NCBI RefSeq assembly: GCF_007753095.1
Contig: NZ_CP036348.1
Coordinates: 930,001 to 994,000, forward strand
DNA: 64,000 nt
Direction: 5' to 3'
From: Rosistilla carotiformis
GTDB lineage: Bacteria; Planctomycetota; Planctomycetia; Pirellulales; Pirellulaceae
In this document: positions 1 to 8,408 of the stretch, in pieces
Numbering within the stretch: the stretch's first letter is position 1
Layout: each line of letters starts with the position of its first letter
Position numbers and translations under genes: made by a program
Notes under the pieces: model-generated
Told to the model about the DNA's origin: nothing
The model's database searches: none
The model's input: only the letters and a program-made list of their open reading frames with translations

Positions 1-27
1 CAACTGTCGACGTGATGAAGTTTGCAT
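1..27 (-). CDS. 5' end of a probable DUF1501-type protein, cut by the window edge
   Basis: Only nine codons lie inside the window, reading M-Q-T-S-S-R-R-Q-L from an ATG at 27. The twin arginine followed by Q-L resembles the start of the Tat signal that begins planctomycete DUF1501 proteins (RRxFL type). Those genes usually follow a PSD1/DUF1549 gene on the same strand, as here, where the PSD1 gene ends 92 bases upstream. Seen: the start codon and the twin arginine. Known of the family: the PSD1-DUF1501 pairing. Inferred: the identity. No clear ribosome binding site was found, so confidence is moderate. Confidence 0.45.
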
Positions 28-119
28 GACAAATCAATCTCAGAGGGGAGCATTTTTTGGGGGATGGCTGCGGTCGGTCCAGCCGAACCGACGCGGGAGC
101 TCTTGCGAGCGGTTCCGAT

Positions 120-2909
120 CTAGGGGACGAAGACAAATTCGTTGGCGTTCAAGATCGCTCGAGCGAACTGTTGCCAGTCGTTTTGCTGGACAAAGGCGAG
201 CGCCGCAGCCGACTCTTCCGCATCGGGGAGCCGCGAGAAACAGAGCTGATAGGCCAGGGCGACTTTCGCCGCCGGATCGCTCACCTCGTTCTCGAGTCGC
301 TGGGCCAGGAAGTCGGCCTGCTGCAAAACGAACCGGCTGTTCAAAAGATTCAATGCCTGCAGCGGTGTCGTCGATCGATTGCGTTGTGGCACGACTTGAT
401 TGAAGTCGGGGCAATCGAAGACGCCAAAGACGGCATCGCGTTCTTGACGAACACGCGTCATATAAACCATCCGCCGCCAATCGGCTGGACCAAAGTCCTT
501 TTTGGGGAAGTAGTGCCGCACGTTTTCGGGTTCGACTTCGAACGCGCTGAATCCGGGGCCCCCTTGCTTCAGATCCAACTTGCCGGTGACCGACAGGATG
601 CTGTCGCGGATCGCTTCGGCCGACAGGCGTCGCGGCGGGAATCGCCACAGCAATCGGCTGCTCGCATCGATCGCCAGGCCTTGGTCGCGAGGAAGGCTAT
701 CCTGTTGCCAAGCCTTGGAGGTCAGGATCAGGCGGTGGATGTGTTTGGTCGACCAACCGCTGTCGAGCAATTCGGCGGCGAGCCAATCGAGCAGTTCGGG
801 ATGGGTCGGCGGAGTGCCGTTGCCGCCGAAGTCGCTGGGCGTGTCGACGATCCCGGTGCCGAAGAGGAACTGCCAAATCCGATTCACAAAGACGCGGGCG
901 GTCAACGGATTGTCGGCCGATGCGATCCAGTTTGCGATCGCCACACGTCGCTGTTGTTCGGGCGTGTCGTTGGCGAGCGATAAATCGGTCAGCGAGCGGA
1001 TCGCCGCGGGAGCGACCTGTTCGCGAGGCGATCCGATTTCGCCGCGGTTGAGCCGGTGTGTCGGTGCGGGCTGGCTGAACGTTCCGGCGTAAACCGTCGG
1101 CGTCTTTAAGAGCGATTCACGCAGCGAATTGAGTTCTTCCAACCGCTGCAATTGCTGGCGGCCCATCTCGGCTTCGGCCTCGGTTGCGTGGGCGAAGTCG
1201 TAGCGGTACGGAGTCTCGCTGGAATCGCCATGCGGCAACCGATCTGCGCCGTTGGCAACTTCTGTCCACGCATCGCCATCGGTCGAAATCTCGATTCGAT
1301 ATTCGGTCGCCAAGCGGTCGCGATACCTTCCGTCCGAATCGCGAGCCCATTGGATCCGGTCGATTGCGTGGGTTTTGGGAAGTTCGATCTGCACCCAACC
1401 TCCGGCCGCTTTGGCGGCGATCCAGCTGCGGGCGTTGCCAAACCGTCCGTCGTTGATGTGTTCCAACTTATGAAGCGGATGGACAAAGTCACCATTGGAC
1501 GTCGCGATCGCGCCGCCGCTGGCAAGGGCTACGTTTTGATCGCCGCTAAAGATTTCCAATTCATCAATGCAGGGCTGCGACTGGTTCGTTGCCTGGATCG
1601 TAAAGCGAACGAACCGCGCGTCGATCGGCTCCCAATTCTCCACGTTCCCTTTGGCGTCAACCGCTGGCCGCGATACATCCTTGGCGACGAATGGAGACAA
1701 ATGCTGGCGAGCGTCGGCGATCTGGCGATCGATTTCTTCCAGTTGCTTCTGCGCGTCGTCACGTAAAGGCAATGCCCGTTCGGCGTGGTTGACTCCCGAA
1801 AAGACCGCCTGCATCGCGTAATAATCGGTCTGAGAAACCGGATCGAACTTGTGGTTGTGGCATCGCGCACAACCTAGCGACAGCCCCAGGAAAGCGGTTC
1901 CCGTCGTGTTGACGATGTCAGCCAGTTCGTCCTGCCGCTGCGTCAGCCGCAACAACGGGTCGGCTCCTTTGACCAGATCGTACGGACCGCCGACCAAAAA
2001 AACCGTCGCCACATCGGCGCCGAGGGCGTCGCCCGCGATCTGCTGGCGAATGAAATCGTCGTAGGGCTGGTCAGCGTTAAACGCGTCGATCACCCAGTCG
2101 CGGTAATACCAAGCGTTCGGGCGTTCGCGATTGGTTTCAAAGCCATGCGTTTCGCCAAACCGGACCAGGTCCAGCCACTGCGTCGCCATCGCCTCACCAT
2201 ATCGCGGACTGGCCAGTAGCTCTTCCACCAGCAATTCCCAGGCGTTGTCGCGAGTATCGCCGACAAACGCGTCGACCTGCTGTGGCGTTGGAGGCAGCCC
2301 GTGCAGCACTTGATAAGCGCGGCGAACCAGTCGTCGACGGGGCGCGGTGGGAGACTGCGACAGCCCCGCTGCCGAGAGCTTCACATCGAGAAACGCATCG
2401 ATCGCATGAGCTTGCGAATCGGAGCCGCTGGGAACCGTGGGCCGTTGCAACGGCTGAAACGACCAGTGATCGATCGTCTCCTTAGCCAGTTCCGCCTGCG
2501 CTGATTGCCATAACTCGGCATCATCGATCCAAGCCTTGAACAGCTCAATTTGTGCAGGCGGCAAGCGGTCGCCGTCGGGAGGCATTTGGTGGGCCGCGTC
2601 GTCGCTGGTCAGACGGTGGATCAGATCGCTACCTTTGCTGTCGCCTGGCACGATCGCGGCTTCGCCCGAATCACCACCTCGCAGTGCGGTGAGCAAACTA
2701 TCGAGCCGGAGATCCGATTCGGCAGCATCGGGACCGTGGCAATCGATGCAGTGTTCTTGCAGGATCGGCAGGATGTCATTCTGGAAGTCAATCGTTTGAC
2801 CAGACGCCGCAACAGGACACAACAGCCCGCAAATAACCACCGCCGTCTTAAGCGTTCTGAGCGCTAAATCTCGAAAGAGGTCGTGGGGAATCAATTCACT
2901 CTCCGGCAT
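120..2909 (-). CDS. PSD1/DUF1549-DUF1553 planctomycete cytochrome c-like protein with a discoidin-like insert
   Basis: A 929-residue exported protein of the planctomycete PSC1-PSCyt2-PSD1 family. These are thought to be envelope proteins linked to polysaccharide or other catabolism; their biochemistry is poorly known. Residues about 15-37 form a hydrophobic signal segment. A C-I-D-C-H haem motif sits at 54-58 in the N-terminal PSC1 region, followed by DUF1549 (about 145-365) and a C-terminal DUF1553 domain (about 650-905). Between the two DUFs, around 430-575, is an F5/8 type C (discoidin-like) segment, recognisable by 'ARFVRFTI', 'CIDELEIF' and 'YRIEISTDG', suggesting carbohydrate binding. 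The start at 2909 was preferred to a longer reading from 3041, because the extra 44 residues overlap regulator-remnant and intergenic DNA and precede the signal segment. Confidence 0.9.
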   Translation of the reverse strand: MPESELIPHDLFRDLALRTLKTAVVICGLLCPVAASGQTIDFQNDILPILQEHCIDCHGPDAAESDLRLDSLLTALRGGDSGEAAIVPGDSKGSDLIHRLTSDDAAHQMPPDGDRLPPAQIELFKAWIDDAELWQSAQAELAKETIDHWSFQPLQRPTVPSGSDSQAHAIDAFLDVKLSAAGLSQSPTAPRRRLVRRAYQVLHGLPPTPQQVDAFVGDTRDNAWELLVEELLASPRYGEAMATQWLDLVRFGETHGFETNRERPNAWYYRDWVIDAFNADQPYDDFIRQQIAGDALGADVATVFLVGGPYDLVKGADPLLRLTQRQDELADIVNTTGTAFLGLSLGCARCHNHKFDPVSQTDYYAMQAVFSGVNHAERALPLRDDAQKQLEEIDRQIADARQHLSPFVAKDVSRPAVDAKGNVENWEPIDARFVRFTIQATNQSQPCIDELEIFSGDQNVALASGGAIATSNGDFVHPLHKLEHINDGRFGNARSWIAAKAAGGWVQIELPKTHAIDRIQWARDSDGRYRDRLATEYRIEISTDGDAWTEVANGADRLPHGDSSETPYRYDFAHATEAEAEMGRQQLQRLEELNSLRESLLKTPTVYAGTFSQPAPTHRLNRGEIGSPREQVAPAAIRSLTDLSLANDTPEQQRRVAIANWIASADNPLTARVFVNRIWQFLFGTGIVDTPSDFGGNGTPPTHPELLDWLAAELLDSGWSTKHIHRLILTSKAWQQDSLPRDQGLAIDASSRLLWRFPPRRLSAEAIRDSILSVTGKLDLKQGGPGFSAFEVEPENVRHYFPKKDFGPADWRRMVYMTRVRQERDAVFGVFDCPDFNQVVPQRNRSTTPLQALNLLNSRFVLQQADFLAQRLENEVSDPAAKVALAYQLCFSRLPDAEESAAALAFVQQNDWQQFARAILNANEFVFVP

Positions 2910-2924
2910 GGTTGCTCGACCTTT

Positions 2925-3080
2925 CATCGTCATCGATGGGCTGCTAAATGTCCGACGGGAGATCTCGTCATCGATGGGCTCTTCGCCCAATGGCGGTACT
3001 CTCAGCAAACTAACTTTCATTAGGAAATCCCGGGCTTTCATCGAACATCGCGGTCAAACGTTGCAAGACACTTTGTTCCA
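2925..3080. repeat. Diverged copy of the regulator-end/intergenic sequence also found at 7020-7180
   Basis: Two stretches share a run of local matches in the same order: TCGTCATCGATGRGCTGCTAA, then GATCT, then TTTCATCGA-CATCGC-GTCAAACGTTG-A. The first copy lies just upstream of the PSD1 start. The second spans the 3' end of the intact GntR gene and the DNA after it. The two have diverged and contain small gaps, so this is not a recent duplication. It indicates two related GntR-target cassettes. Confidence 0.55.
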
Positions 3081-3098
3081 GTCCACCGCGTCACTTCC
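3010..3098 (-). pseudogene. 3' remnant of a GntR/FadR-family regulator gene
   Basis: Read on the minus strand, this stretch encodes V-L-Q-R-L-T-A-M-F-D-E-S before a TAG at 3010-3012. The last helix of the intact GntR regulator at 7121-7846 reads V-L-Q-R-L-T-A-M-V-D-E-A. The frame closes upstream at a TGA near 3097, so only about 25 codons survive and there is no DNA-binding domain. The DNA beyond the stop also matches (see the repeat at 2925-3080). The remnant sits directly upstream of the PSD1 gene, where such a regulator would be expected. It is probably what is left of the PSD1 gene's own regulator. Confidence 0.6.
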
Positions 3099-3598
3099 GG
3101 TGGATCCTCTATACTTGTCCGAAAATAAACGTGTCTCGCAAATGTGGATAATGAATCCATCTCCACACCGTCGTGGACCGATCGTTGGAAACGAAACCTG
3201 GGGATACTTTGAAGTGTGGCGGAATGCTTAAGCCTAATTTATGTCACCTAACCACGCTTGGAATCTTCCCTCTCCCAGCTCAAAATGAAATCGTTTGGGA
3301 ACGCCAGCAACTGGTGGTTCCTGCTGCTCAATTAAAGTAGTCGCATATCGCGTCGGTACTTAAAGGAGCTGGCGAATTGCAGTCCCGCAACAAAATCAAT
3401 CGGCTAGTTCAAGGGCAACCTCGGCGTTTTCACCCGCCTGAACTGTTTGCTTCAAAGGAGTGCTTTTCAAGTCAGCATATTTTCCTGGAATTAGCGATTT
3501 GCGTTCCGCATATGGATCATTGATGTCCGCGGCTTCAATCTTCTGAACCAGAACTTGGTGCTCCCCCGCGAGTGCTCCATCGCCTGACACAAAAGTTG

Positions 3599-5417
3599 AC
3601 GGGGCGGCAAAAAGTCTCGCGTTTGGAGTTGCGTAAACCTGGGTTTGCGCTAAGTTTGCTTCATGCTAACTCTACGCGACCATCATACCGGTGACCTGTT
3701 CGATCCATGGGAATATCTGGGGCCCAAGCGAAGACGTTTGCTTGATCGGAGTTGGGCCGGAGTTTTTCGGGACTATTTGTTGGAGCAGCTTCCTGTCCGC
3801 GATCTTGCGACCGGGTTTCGCGATGATTTTGGGCGTCCGACGAAGGATATCTATGTCGCGATCGGTGCGTTGATTCTTCAGCAACTCCATGATTTCACCG
3901 ACCAGCAAACCACTGAAGCAATCGCGTTGAATATCGCTTGGCATTACGCGTTGGATATCAGGCACAATTCCGATGCATACATCTGCGAGCGAACGCTCCG
4001 CAACTATCGCAAGAAGGTGCTCGACGCTGGCCTTGATCAAGTTCTTTTCCGCACGCTGACAGACAAACTCATCAAGGAGATCGGTGTCGACACAAGCAAG
4101 CAACGCCTTGACTCGACCGCAGTACGATCAGCCATCCGTGGATTGACTAGGCTGGGAATATTAGTCGAGGCAACGTGCAAGTTTCTGCGGGAGCTCAAAC
4201 GAAAGCATCCGGAACAATATTCGTTGGTCGATCCAGAAATCATTCGCAAATATGTAACGCGAACAGGCGACGGTTGCTTTGGCGACACACGGCCCAGTGA
4301 GTCAAGAAAGCGGATATCGGAAGCCGCCGGAAATGTCTTTAAACTCGTTGAGTTCTTTCAAGAAACGGAATGCTCGACTTTAGAGAGCTACCAGTTGCTA
4401 CGGAAAATTTTTCACGAGCAGTGTGAGGTCTCTAGCACAGGTGAAGCACCCGTCACTGTGCGGCCACCGAGTAAAACGGGATGTGATGGCGTGATCAATC
4501 CGGCTGATCCCGATGCTCGCTACAACAAACATCGCGGCACGGGCTATCTCGTACAGATCATGGAAACGTATGACGAGGAAGATTCCGAGGAGCCAGATAC
4601 TTCAATCACTCCAAAACCTGATCTGATCACCCATGTGGCTGTGGACCCGTTAACAATGCACGACAAAGACGCACTGACTCCTGCATTCGATGACACTGAG
4701 CAGCGTGGCATCAAGCCGCAGGAACTTCTTGCCGACTCGCACTATGGATCGACTGAGTGCATCGAAAACGGAAATGGTCGCGATGTTGAAATCGTTGCTC
4801 CGGCGCAAACGCCTAAAGGAAAGTTGCAAGGCAAGTTCACGCTTGAAGACTTTGACGTCGATGACGAAGGACGCATTACACGGTGTCCTGCCGGACAGCG
4901 GCCTGCAGAGACGAGCGTCGCTGGCATTCGTCTTCAAGTCATTTTCATGACGGAAACATGTGAAAGTTGTCCTCACAAGGATCGGTGTCCAGCATCATCG
5001 GTAGGACGTAGTTCAGTTCGCTACCAATACACACACGATCGCGTGCGCCTTCGACTACGCAGATTGAAGGAAAGAGGCGACGAGTTCCGTGACCGTTATC
5101 GATGGCGTGCCGGAGTTGAGGCAACCATGTCAAGGCTCAAGTACCAGATGGGAATGATTCGATTGCGAGTCCGAAAGATGCTCAACATCACCTATGTGGC
5201 AACCCTGCGCGCGCTCGGGCTGAACATCCGTCGCGTTGCCGCCTACCGCTCGGCAGTTGGGTAAAGCAGGTGGTCTGCGCGGGCATCTGCCAGCAATGCA
5301 TCGGCGCCACGTCTCCCTGGCCCTAGCTGCGCATCGAGAAGGTCGGCGATTGCGTGAAAAAATACTGCTGATCGAAAATTCTTCATACCATTCGAGATGA
5401 CCTTTTTGCCGCCTCAT
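3599..5417 (+). mobile_element. Complete insertion sequence with 16-bp terminal inverted repeats and 9-bp target duplication
   Basis: The element is 1,819 bp. Its left end (3599-3614) and the reverse complement of its right end (5402-5417) match at 14 of 16 positions, sharing GGCGGCAAAAAG. It is flanked by direct repeats CAAAAGTTG at 3590-3598 and 5418-5426. One transposase gene fills most of it, transcribed opposite to the lipoprotein gene it interrupts. Excision with one repeat copy restores the host reading frame exactly, which confirms the borders. The transposase resembles the DUF772/DDE_Tnp_1_6 type (IS1182-like), but a 9-bp duplication is more typical of IS4-group elements, so the family assignment is open. 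Confidence 0.9.
3663..5264 (+). CDS. Transposase, DDE type (DUF772 N-terminal region, IS1182-like)
   Basis: A 533-residue transposase that would catalyse cut-and-paste movement of its element. The N-terminal region (about 20-130) looks like the DUF772/InsH N-terminal domain. A catalytic triad can be placed at Asp150 (Q-R-L-D-S-T), Asp358 (L-L-A-D-S-H-Y-G) and Glu486 (A-G-V-E-A-T-M-S-R-L). A cysteine cluster C-E-S-C-P-H-K-D-R-C lies shortly before the last catalytic residue, as in DDE_Tnp_1_6 proteins. The frame is intact and the termini are well preserved, so the element may still be active. It is the only transposase in the window. Confidence 0.92.
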   Translation: MLTLRDHHTGDLFDPWEYLGPKRRRLLDRSWAGVFRDYLLEQLPVRDLATGFRDDFGRPTKDIYVAIGALILQQLHDFTDQQTTEAIALNIAWHYALDIRHNSDAYICERTLRNYRKKVLDAGLDQVLFRTLTDKLIKEIGVDTSKQRLDSTAVRSAIRGLTRLGILVEATCKFLRELKRKHPEQYSLVDPEIIRKYVTRTGDGCFGDTRPSESRKRISEAAGNVFKLVEFFQETECSTLESYQLLRKIFHEQCEVSSTGEAPVTVRPPSKTGCDGVINPADPDARYNKHRGTGYLVQIMETYDEEDSEEPDTSITPKPDLITHVAVDPLTMHDKDALTPAFDDTEQRGIKPQELLADSHYGSTECIENGNGRDVEIVAPAQTPKGKLQGKFTLEDFDVDDEGRITRCPAGQRPAETSVAGIRLQVIFMTETCESCPHKDRCPASSVGRSSVRYQYTHDRVRLRLRRLKERGDEFRDRYRWRAGVEATMSRLKYQMGMIRLRVRKMLNITYVATLRALGLNIRRVAAYRSAVG

Positions 5418-5666
5418 CAAAAGTTGTCAATTGAAAGGTACCACCATCGTCGGTTGTCCCCGATGCGGGACGCCCGGCGGTTGGCGAAAAAGTGATGGTT
5501 GCATCTGCAACCGGAGCCCCTTGGTAAGTCACTGTCCCGCTGATCGGATAGGTCTCAGGAACGGAACTTCCAGAGCAGCCCAGTCCAAACGAAACGCAGG
5601 TGAGGCCTAAGACGAATTTAAACATATGAATCCCCTTGAAATTGAAATTGCGAATTTCTCAACGTC

Positions 5667-6635
5667 CTAGATTGGTCCAACCGGCTGTCCGTCGCGCCGA
5701 TCGCCGAGTCGTTGATAGGTGACCATATCGATAGTTTCGGAGAGAAATTGAATCGAGCCGTCGCACAAGACAAACATCGCCCCCCCAGGATGTATCGACT
5801 TGAATCCTTGCGACGCACCCCATTGTCCGGTGTGTTGATTGCACCCCGTTCCGCTTCCAGGTTCGCCTTCACAAGTGTTGAAATTAATGGTGATTCCCGT
5901 TCCCGTGTAGAGAGCGTTTTCTGCCATCCAGCCGTCGCGAGTATGCATTGCGCAATTGGGCCGAATCTCGCCAATTGCAATCGTGCTGGAGGTCCCATCG
6001 GTGATGTCTCGCAACCGCGCCGACCATGCCCAGTGCCCAAACACACCTGAAATTCGACTCGCATTCAAAGTGTCAGCACGAATATCAGGGCCGGTCCCAA
6101 AGTAGTTATTGTGTGTACCGCAAGGACTATTGGCCTGACTGCCCATGCTGCCTGAGTAGTTCGATAACGCACGATTCTGCCCGTTGGAATCGGCAGTGTG
6201 TGTGGCCCCGCCCATCCAGTGTCCTTGATGGTTGTCGCTGGGACAAATGAACCCTTCGACAATCACGGAATGAACAAATTCACCACTCGGTGTCACACTG
6301 TGCAGCACGGTGTCGCCCGTGAAATCGCAACTATCGTAAAGGGCTTGTTGTTCAATAAACGGCAGCAGTTTGACAAGGAAGCTGCCTTTATGTGAAACGT
6401 GATCCTGTCCCCAGGTTCCTGATGCAACGATGCAATTTGTTGGGAAAACTTTAAATGTGTCGTGATAGTTGTGAACGGCTAAACCAAGCTGCTTCAGATT
6501 GTTGCTGCACGACATTCTGCGTGCCGCTTCGCGCGCCGCCTGGACAGCCGGCAAGAGCAAGCCGACGAGAATTCCAATGATCGCTATCACAACCAATAGC
6601 TCAACCAACGTGAAACCCAATTTCCGACGTTTCAT
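5667..6635 (-). CDS. DUF1559 protein with prepilin-type N-terminus
   Basis: A 322-residue protein of the large planctomycete DUF1559 (SBP_bac_10) family. These are exported by the type II/IV pseudopilin route and are of unknown function. The N-terminus has the prepilin peptidase site [10 protein letters not shown] followed by a ~20-residue hydrophobic helix, then the usual [14 protein letters not shown] motif. The C-terminus carries [14 protein letters not shown], the H-x9-DG signature. The start at 6635 puts Met directly before K-R-R-K-L-G-F and has GAGG upstream; the frame is open further upstream but adds nothing family-like. The small lipoprotein gene downstream, now broken by the insertion sequence, is its usual partner. 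Confidence 0.93.
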   Translation of the reverse strand: MKRRKLGFTLVELLVVIAIIGILVGLLLPAVQAAREAARRMSCSNNLKQLGLAVHNYHDTFKVFPTNCIVASGTWGQDHVSHKGSFLVKLLPFIEQQALYDSCDFTGDTVLHSVTPSGEFVHSVIVEGFICPSDNHQGHWMGGATHTADSNGQNRALSNYSGSMGSQANSPCGTHNNYFGTGPDIRADTLNASRISGVFGHWAWSARLRDITDGTSSTIAIGEIRPNCAMHTRDGWMAENALYTGTGITINFNTCEGEPGSGTGCNQHTGQWGASQGFKSIHPGGAMFVLCDGSIQFLSETIDMVTYQRLGDRRDGQPVGPI

Positions 6636-7120
6636 CAGGAGACCTCTTTGTGAAATTAGGCTGCTGAAAATGCATGAAATTGTTCTGAACCCGGACAAAA
6701 GATCGATGGATACTTCCCACCGAATGGCCCCGAACCACTTAACGCAATCACGTTAAGTGCACTTGAACCGCCTTGCAGCCCTTGCAGCGGGAAGACGTCA
6801 GACATTCTACACCGCCCCTGGTGGCGGTCAAGCGAGCTCAACTCGGAGTGCCAGTGTTTTTACGTCCTGGCAACTCCTCCGTTGATATCGATGCCTGGTT
6901 TTGAGGTTTCGCGTTCCAGCGATTCCCATCGCGCCCAAAGTATTTTGAGCGTTTAGAAGTCTATATCCCGATAGGTTCGGGGAGATCAAGTGACGAACCT
7001 GGATGATTGTTTGTCGGTTCGATCGTCATCGATGAGCTGCTAATAGTTCGCCCCGTGATCTCTTTATGTTGTGGAAGGGCGGCACGCTCAATCGATGTGC
7101 GATTAGCAGTTTTCAAGCAT
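6636..7120. other. Gene-free stretch with hairpins between the DUF1559 and GntR genes
   Basis: No credible gene. It holds the upstream region of the DUF1559 gene, a perfect inverted repeat at 6736-6759, a second small hairpin around 6810-6827 (CCGCC/GGCGG arms), and at 7020-7120 the DNA shared with the PSD1 upstream region. The homology suggests a PSD1-like gene once followed the GntR regulator here and has been lost. Confidence 0.5.
6736..6759. promoter_or_regulatory. Perfect 9-bp inverted repeat upstream of the DUF1559 gene
   Basis: Arms CACTTAACG and CGTTAAGTG are separated by six bases, about 100 bp upstream of the DUF1559 start. The symmetry fits an operator for a dimeric regulator. It could also be an intrinsic hairpin; there is no T-tract, so a classical terminator is less likely. 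The binding protein is unknown. Confidence 0.35.
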
Positions 7121-7846
7121 TTAGCTTGCACTGGAAGCATGTGGGGCTTCATCGACCATCGCTGTCAAACGTTGAAGGACAATTTCCATGTGTTGTCGCA
7201 TCGCCAATTCGGCGGCATCGGGATCTCGAGCTTCGATTGCGTCGACGATCTCGATATGCAACTTGTGTCCCAATGCGTTGTCGGCAGGGGAAGGTGTCGT
7301 TTGTGCCATCTGTGTTAACACAAACTCATAGATCACTTCCATGATGTTCTGCATCAACACATTGTCGGCCGCTTGGAGGAGTCGACGATGGAAGCGGAAG
7401 TCCAATTCGAGCGACTTTTCGCATGGAAGATCGACGTTGACCAATCGCTCCAGGATGGCTCGAAGCTCTGCGACGTCCTCCGCCGTGCCACGTTGAGCGG
7501 CTTGACGGACGGCCTGGACCTCAATCGCCGTTCGCAGTTCGGTGTAGGAGAGCAGTTCGCGGGGCGAGATCGTGACGGCCGACCGCAACATCCGCACGCA
7601 ACTGGTCAACGAATCGGTCTCGGCGACAAAAGTGCCGTTGCCACGTTGGATCTCGACTAGCCCCAGCCCTCGCAGACGAGCCAGCGCTTCGCGGAGCACC
7701 GGTCGGCTAACTTCTAGTTGTTTGATCAGCTCCATCTCACCGGGCAACCGATCGCCCGACGTGAGCCCTTTGGACTCGATTTCATGTCGGATCCGCTCGA
7801 CCACTTCATCGACGGAAGAACGCCGCGGCACGGGTGTCAATTGCAC
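7121..7846 (-). CDS. GntR-family transcriptional regulator, FadR subfamily (FCD domain)
   Basis: A 241-residue ligand-responsive DNA-binding protein. Residues about 10-75 are the GntR winged helix, with G-D-R-L-P-G-E-M-E-L, S-R-P-V-L-R-E-A-L and the wing Q-R-G-N-G-T-F-V. Residues about 95-225 form an all-helical FCD domain with the metal-ligand set Asp149, His153, His197 and His219. FCD proteins usually sense small organic acids or sugar acids. The start is GTG at 7846 with AAGGA upstream. A perfect palindrome at 7985-7995, 139 bp upstream, may be its operator. The region after the gene resembles the PSD1 upstream region, so its original target was probably a PSD1-type catabolic operon. Confidence 0.93.
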   Translation of the reverse strand: MQLTPVPRRSSVDEVVERIRHEIESKGLTSGDRLPGEMELIKQLEVSRPVLREALARLRGLGLVEIQRGNGTFVAETDSLTSCVRMLRSAVTISPRELLSYTELRTAIEVQAVRQAAQRGTAEDVAELRAILERLVNVDLPCEKSLELDFRFHRRLLQAADNVLMQNIMEVIYEFVLTQMAQTTPSPADNALGHKLHIEIVDAIEARDPDAAELAMRQHMEIVLQRLTAMVDEAPHASSAS

Positions 7847-8408
7847 GATCGATTCCTTATTTGAGACAAGTGATTAGCGCTCGATCGGCGAGTTGCCGGT
7901 CGGGACCTTTGAGGCGTGAAGCCTAACGCTTCGCGGCTGGAAGGGGGAAATCCCTCCCGCCAAGTCGACGATTATACGCCCTACATGTCTGACATAATAG
8001 GCAGTAAAGCGGAGGCAGTAAACATGCGGCACCCACCTTTTGGTGTTTTGTTTTCCGCTTCCTATCGACGGGGGAGAGAGGAAGAGGTGCTATCGTCCAT
8101 CGGTCGGAACGAAACCGAGGGGCTAGAAACCATGGATTCATGCAAATCCGTGTATTCGCCGCCGTCTGATGGCACCGTTGGAGGGCAACGGCACAACGCC
8201 GATGCCGGGTGGATCCGACGCATCGGAGCGTGAATCACGCTCGAACCGGGCGATCGGGGGCGGGCGGAGAACTCGTGCGCGCGTGAGGTCGCCCGGAGGC
8301 GAAAGAAAGATCACCACGGGATCGCATGGGCAATCGCGTGGCGCACCAATGTCGTTCTTGCGCTTGTGCTGCAAGCGACTTGTTCATCGGACGCTGGAGG
8401 ACTGCGTC
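7847..8408. other. 562-bp non-coding stretch upstream of the GntR gene
   Basis: Open frames on both strands here have no start context and no recognisable family. Apart from the palindrome at 7985-7995, I see nothing I can name. It probably holds the promoter of the GntR gene and the 3' trailer of the FHA-EAL gene. Confidence 0.4.
7985..7995. promoter_or_regulatory. Candidate FadR/GntR-type operator palindrome
   Basis: ATGTC-T-GACAT is a perfect 11-bp palindrome with the TGTC..GACA core often used by FadR-subfamily GntR proteins. It lies 139 bp upstream of the divergent-free GntR gene start, in a stretch without coding potential. Autoregulation is inferred from position only. Confidence 0.35.

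Larger units (their letters stand above)
3396..5625 (-). pseudogene. Small lipoprotein gene (carboxypeptidase-regulatory-like fold) split by an insertion sequence
   Basis: The first half (5625-5418) encodes a lipoprotein signal with lipobox G-L-G-C (Cys17), then P-I-S-G-T-V-T-Y-Q-G-A-P-V and a beta-rich segment ending G-T-F-Q-L-T-T-F. The second half (3589-3396) continues V-S-G-D-G-A-L-A-G-E-H-Q-V and ends with I-P-G-K-Y-A-D and a TGA. Removing the insertion and one copy of the 9-bp CAAAAGTTG duplication joins them in frame into 133 residues, the usual size for the small planctomycete lipoproteins found downstream of DUF1559 genes. The DUF1559 gene is 41 bases upstream and probably co-transcribed. 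As it stands, the 5' fragment runs into the element and ends after about 80 codons, so the gene is likely inactive. Confidence 0.85.

Noticed and set aside
57-983. 308-codon plus-strand frame opposite the PSD1 gene
   Set aside because: Antisense to the conserved DUF1553 domain.
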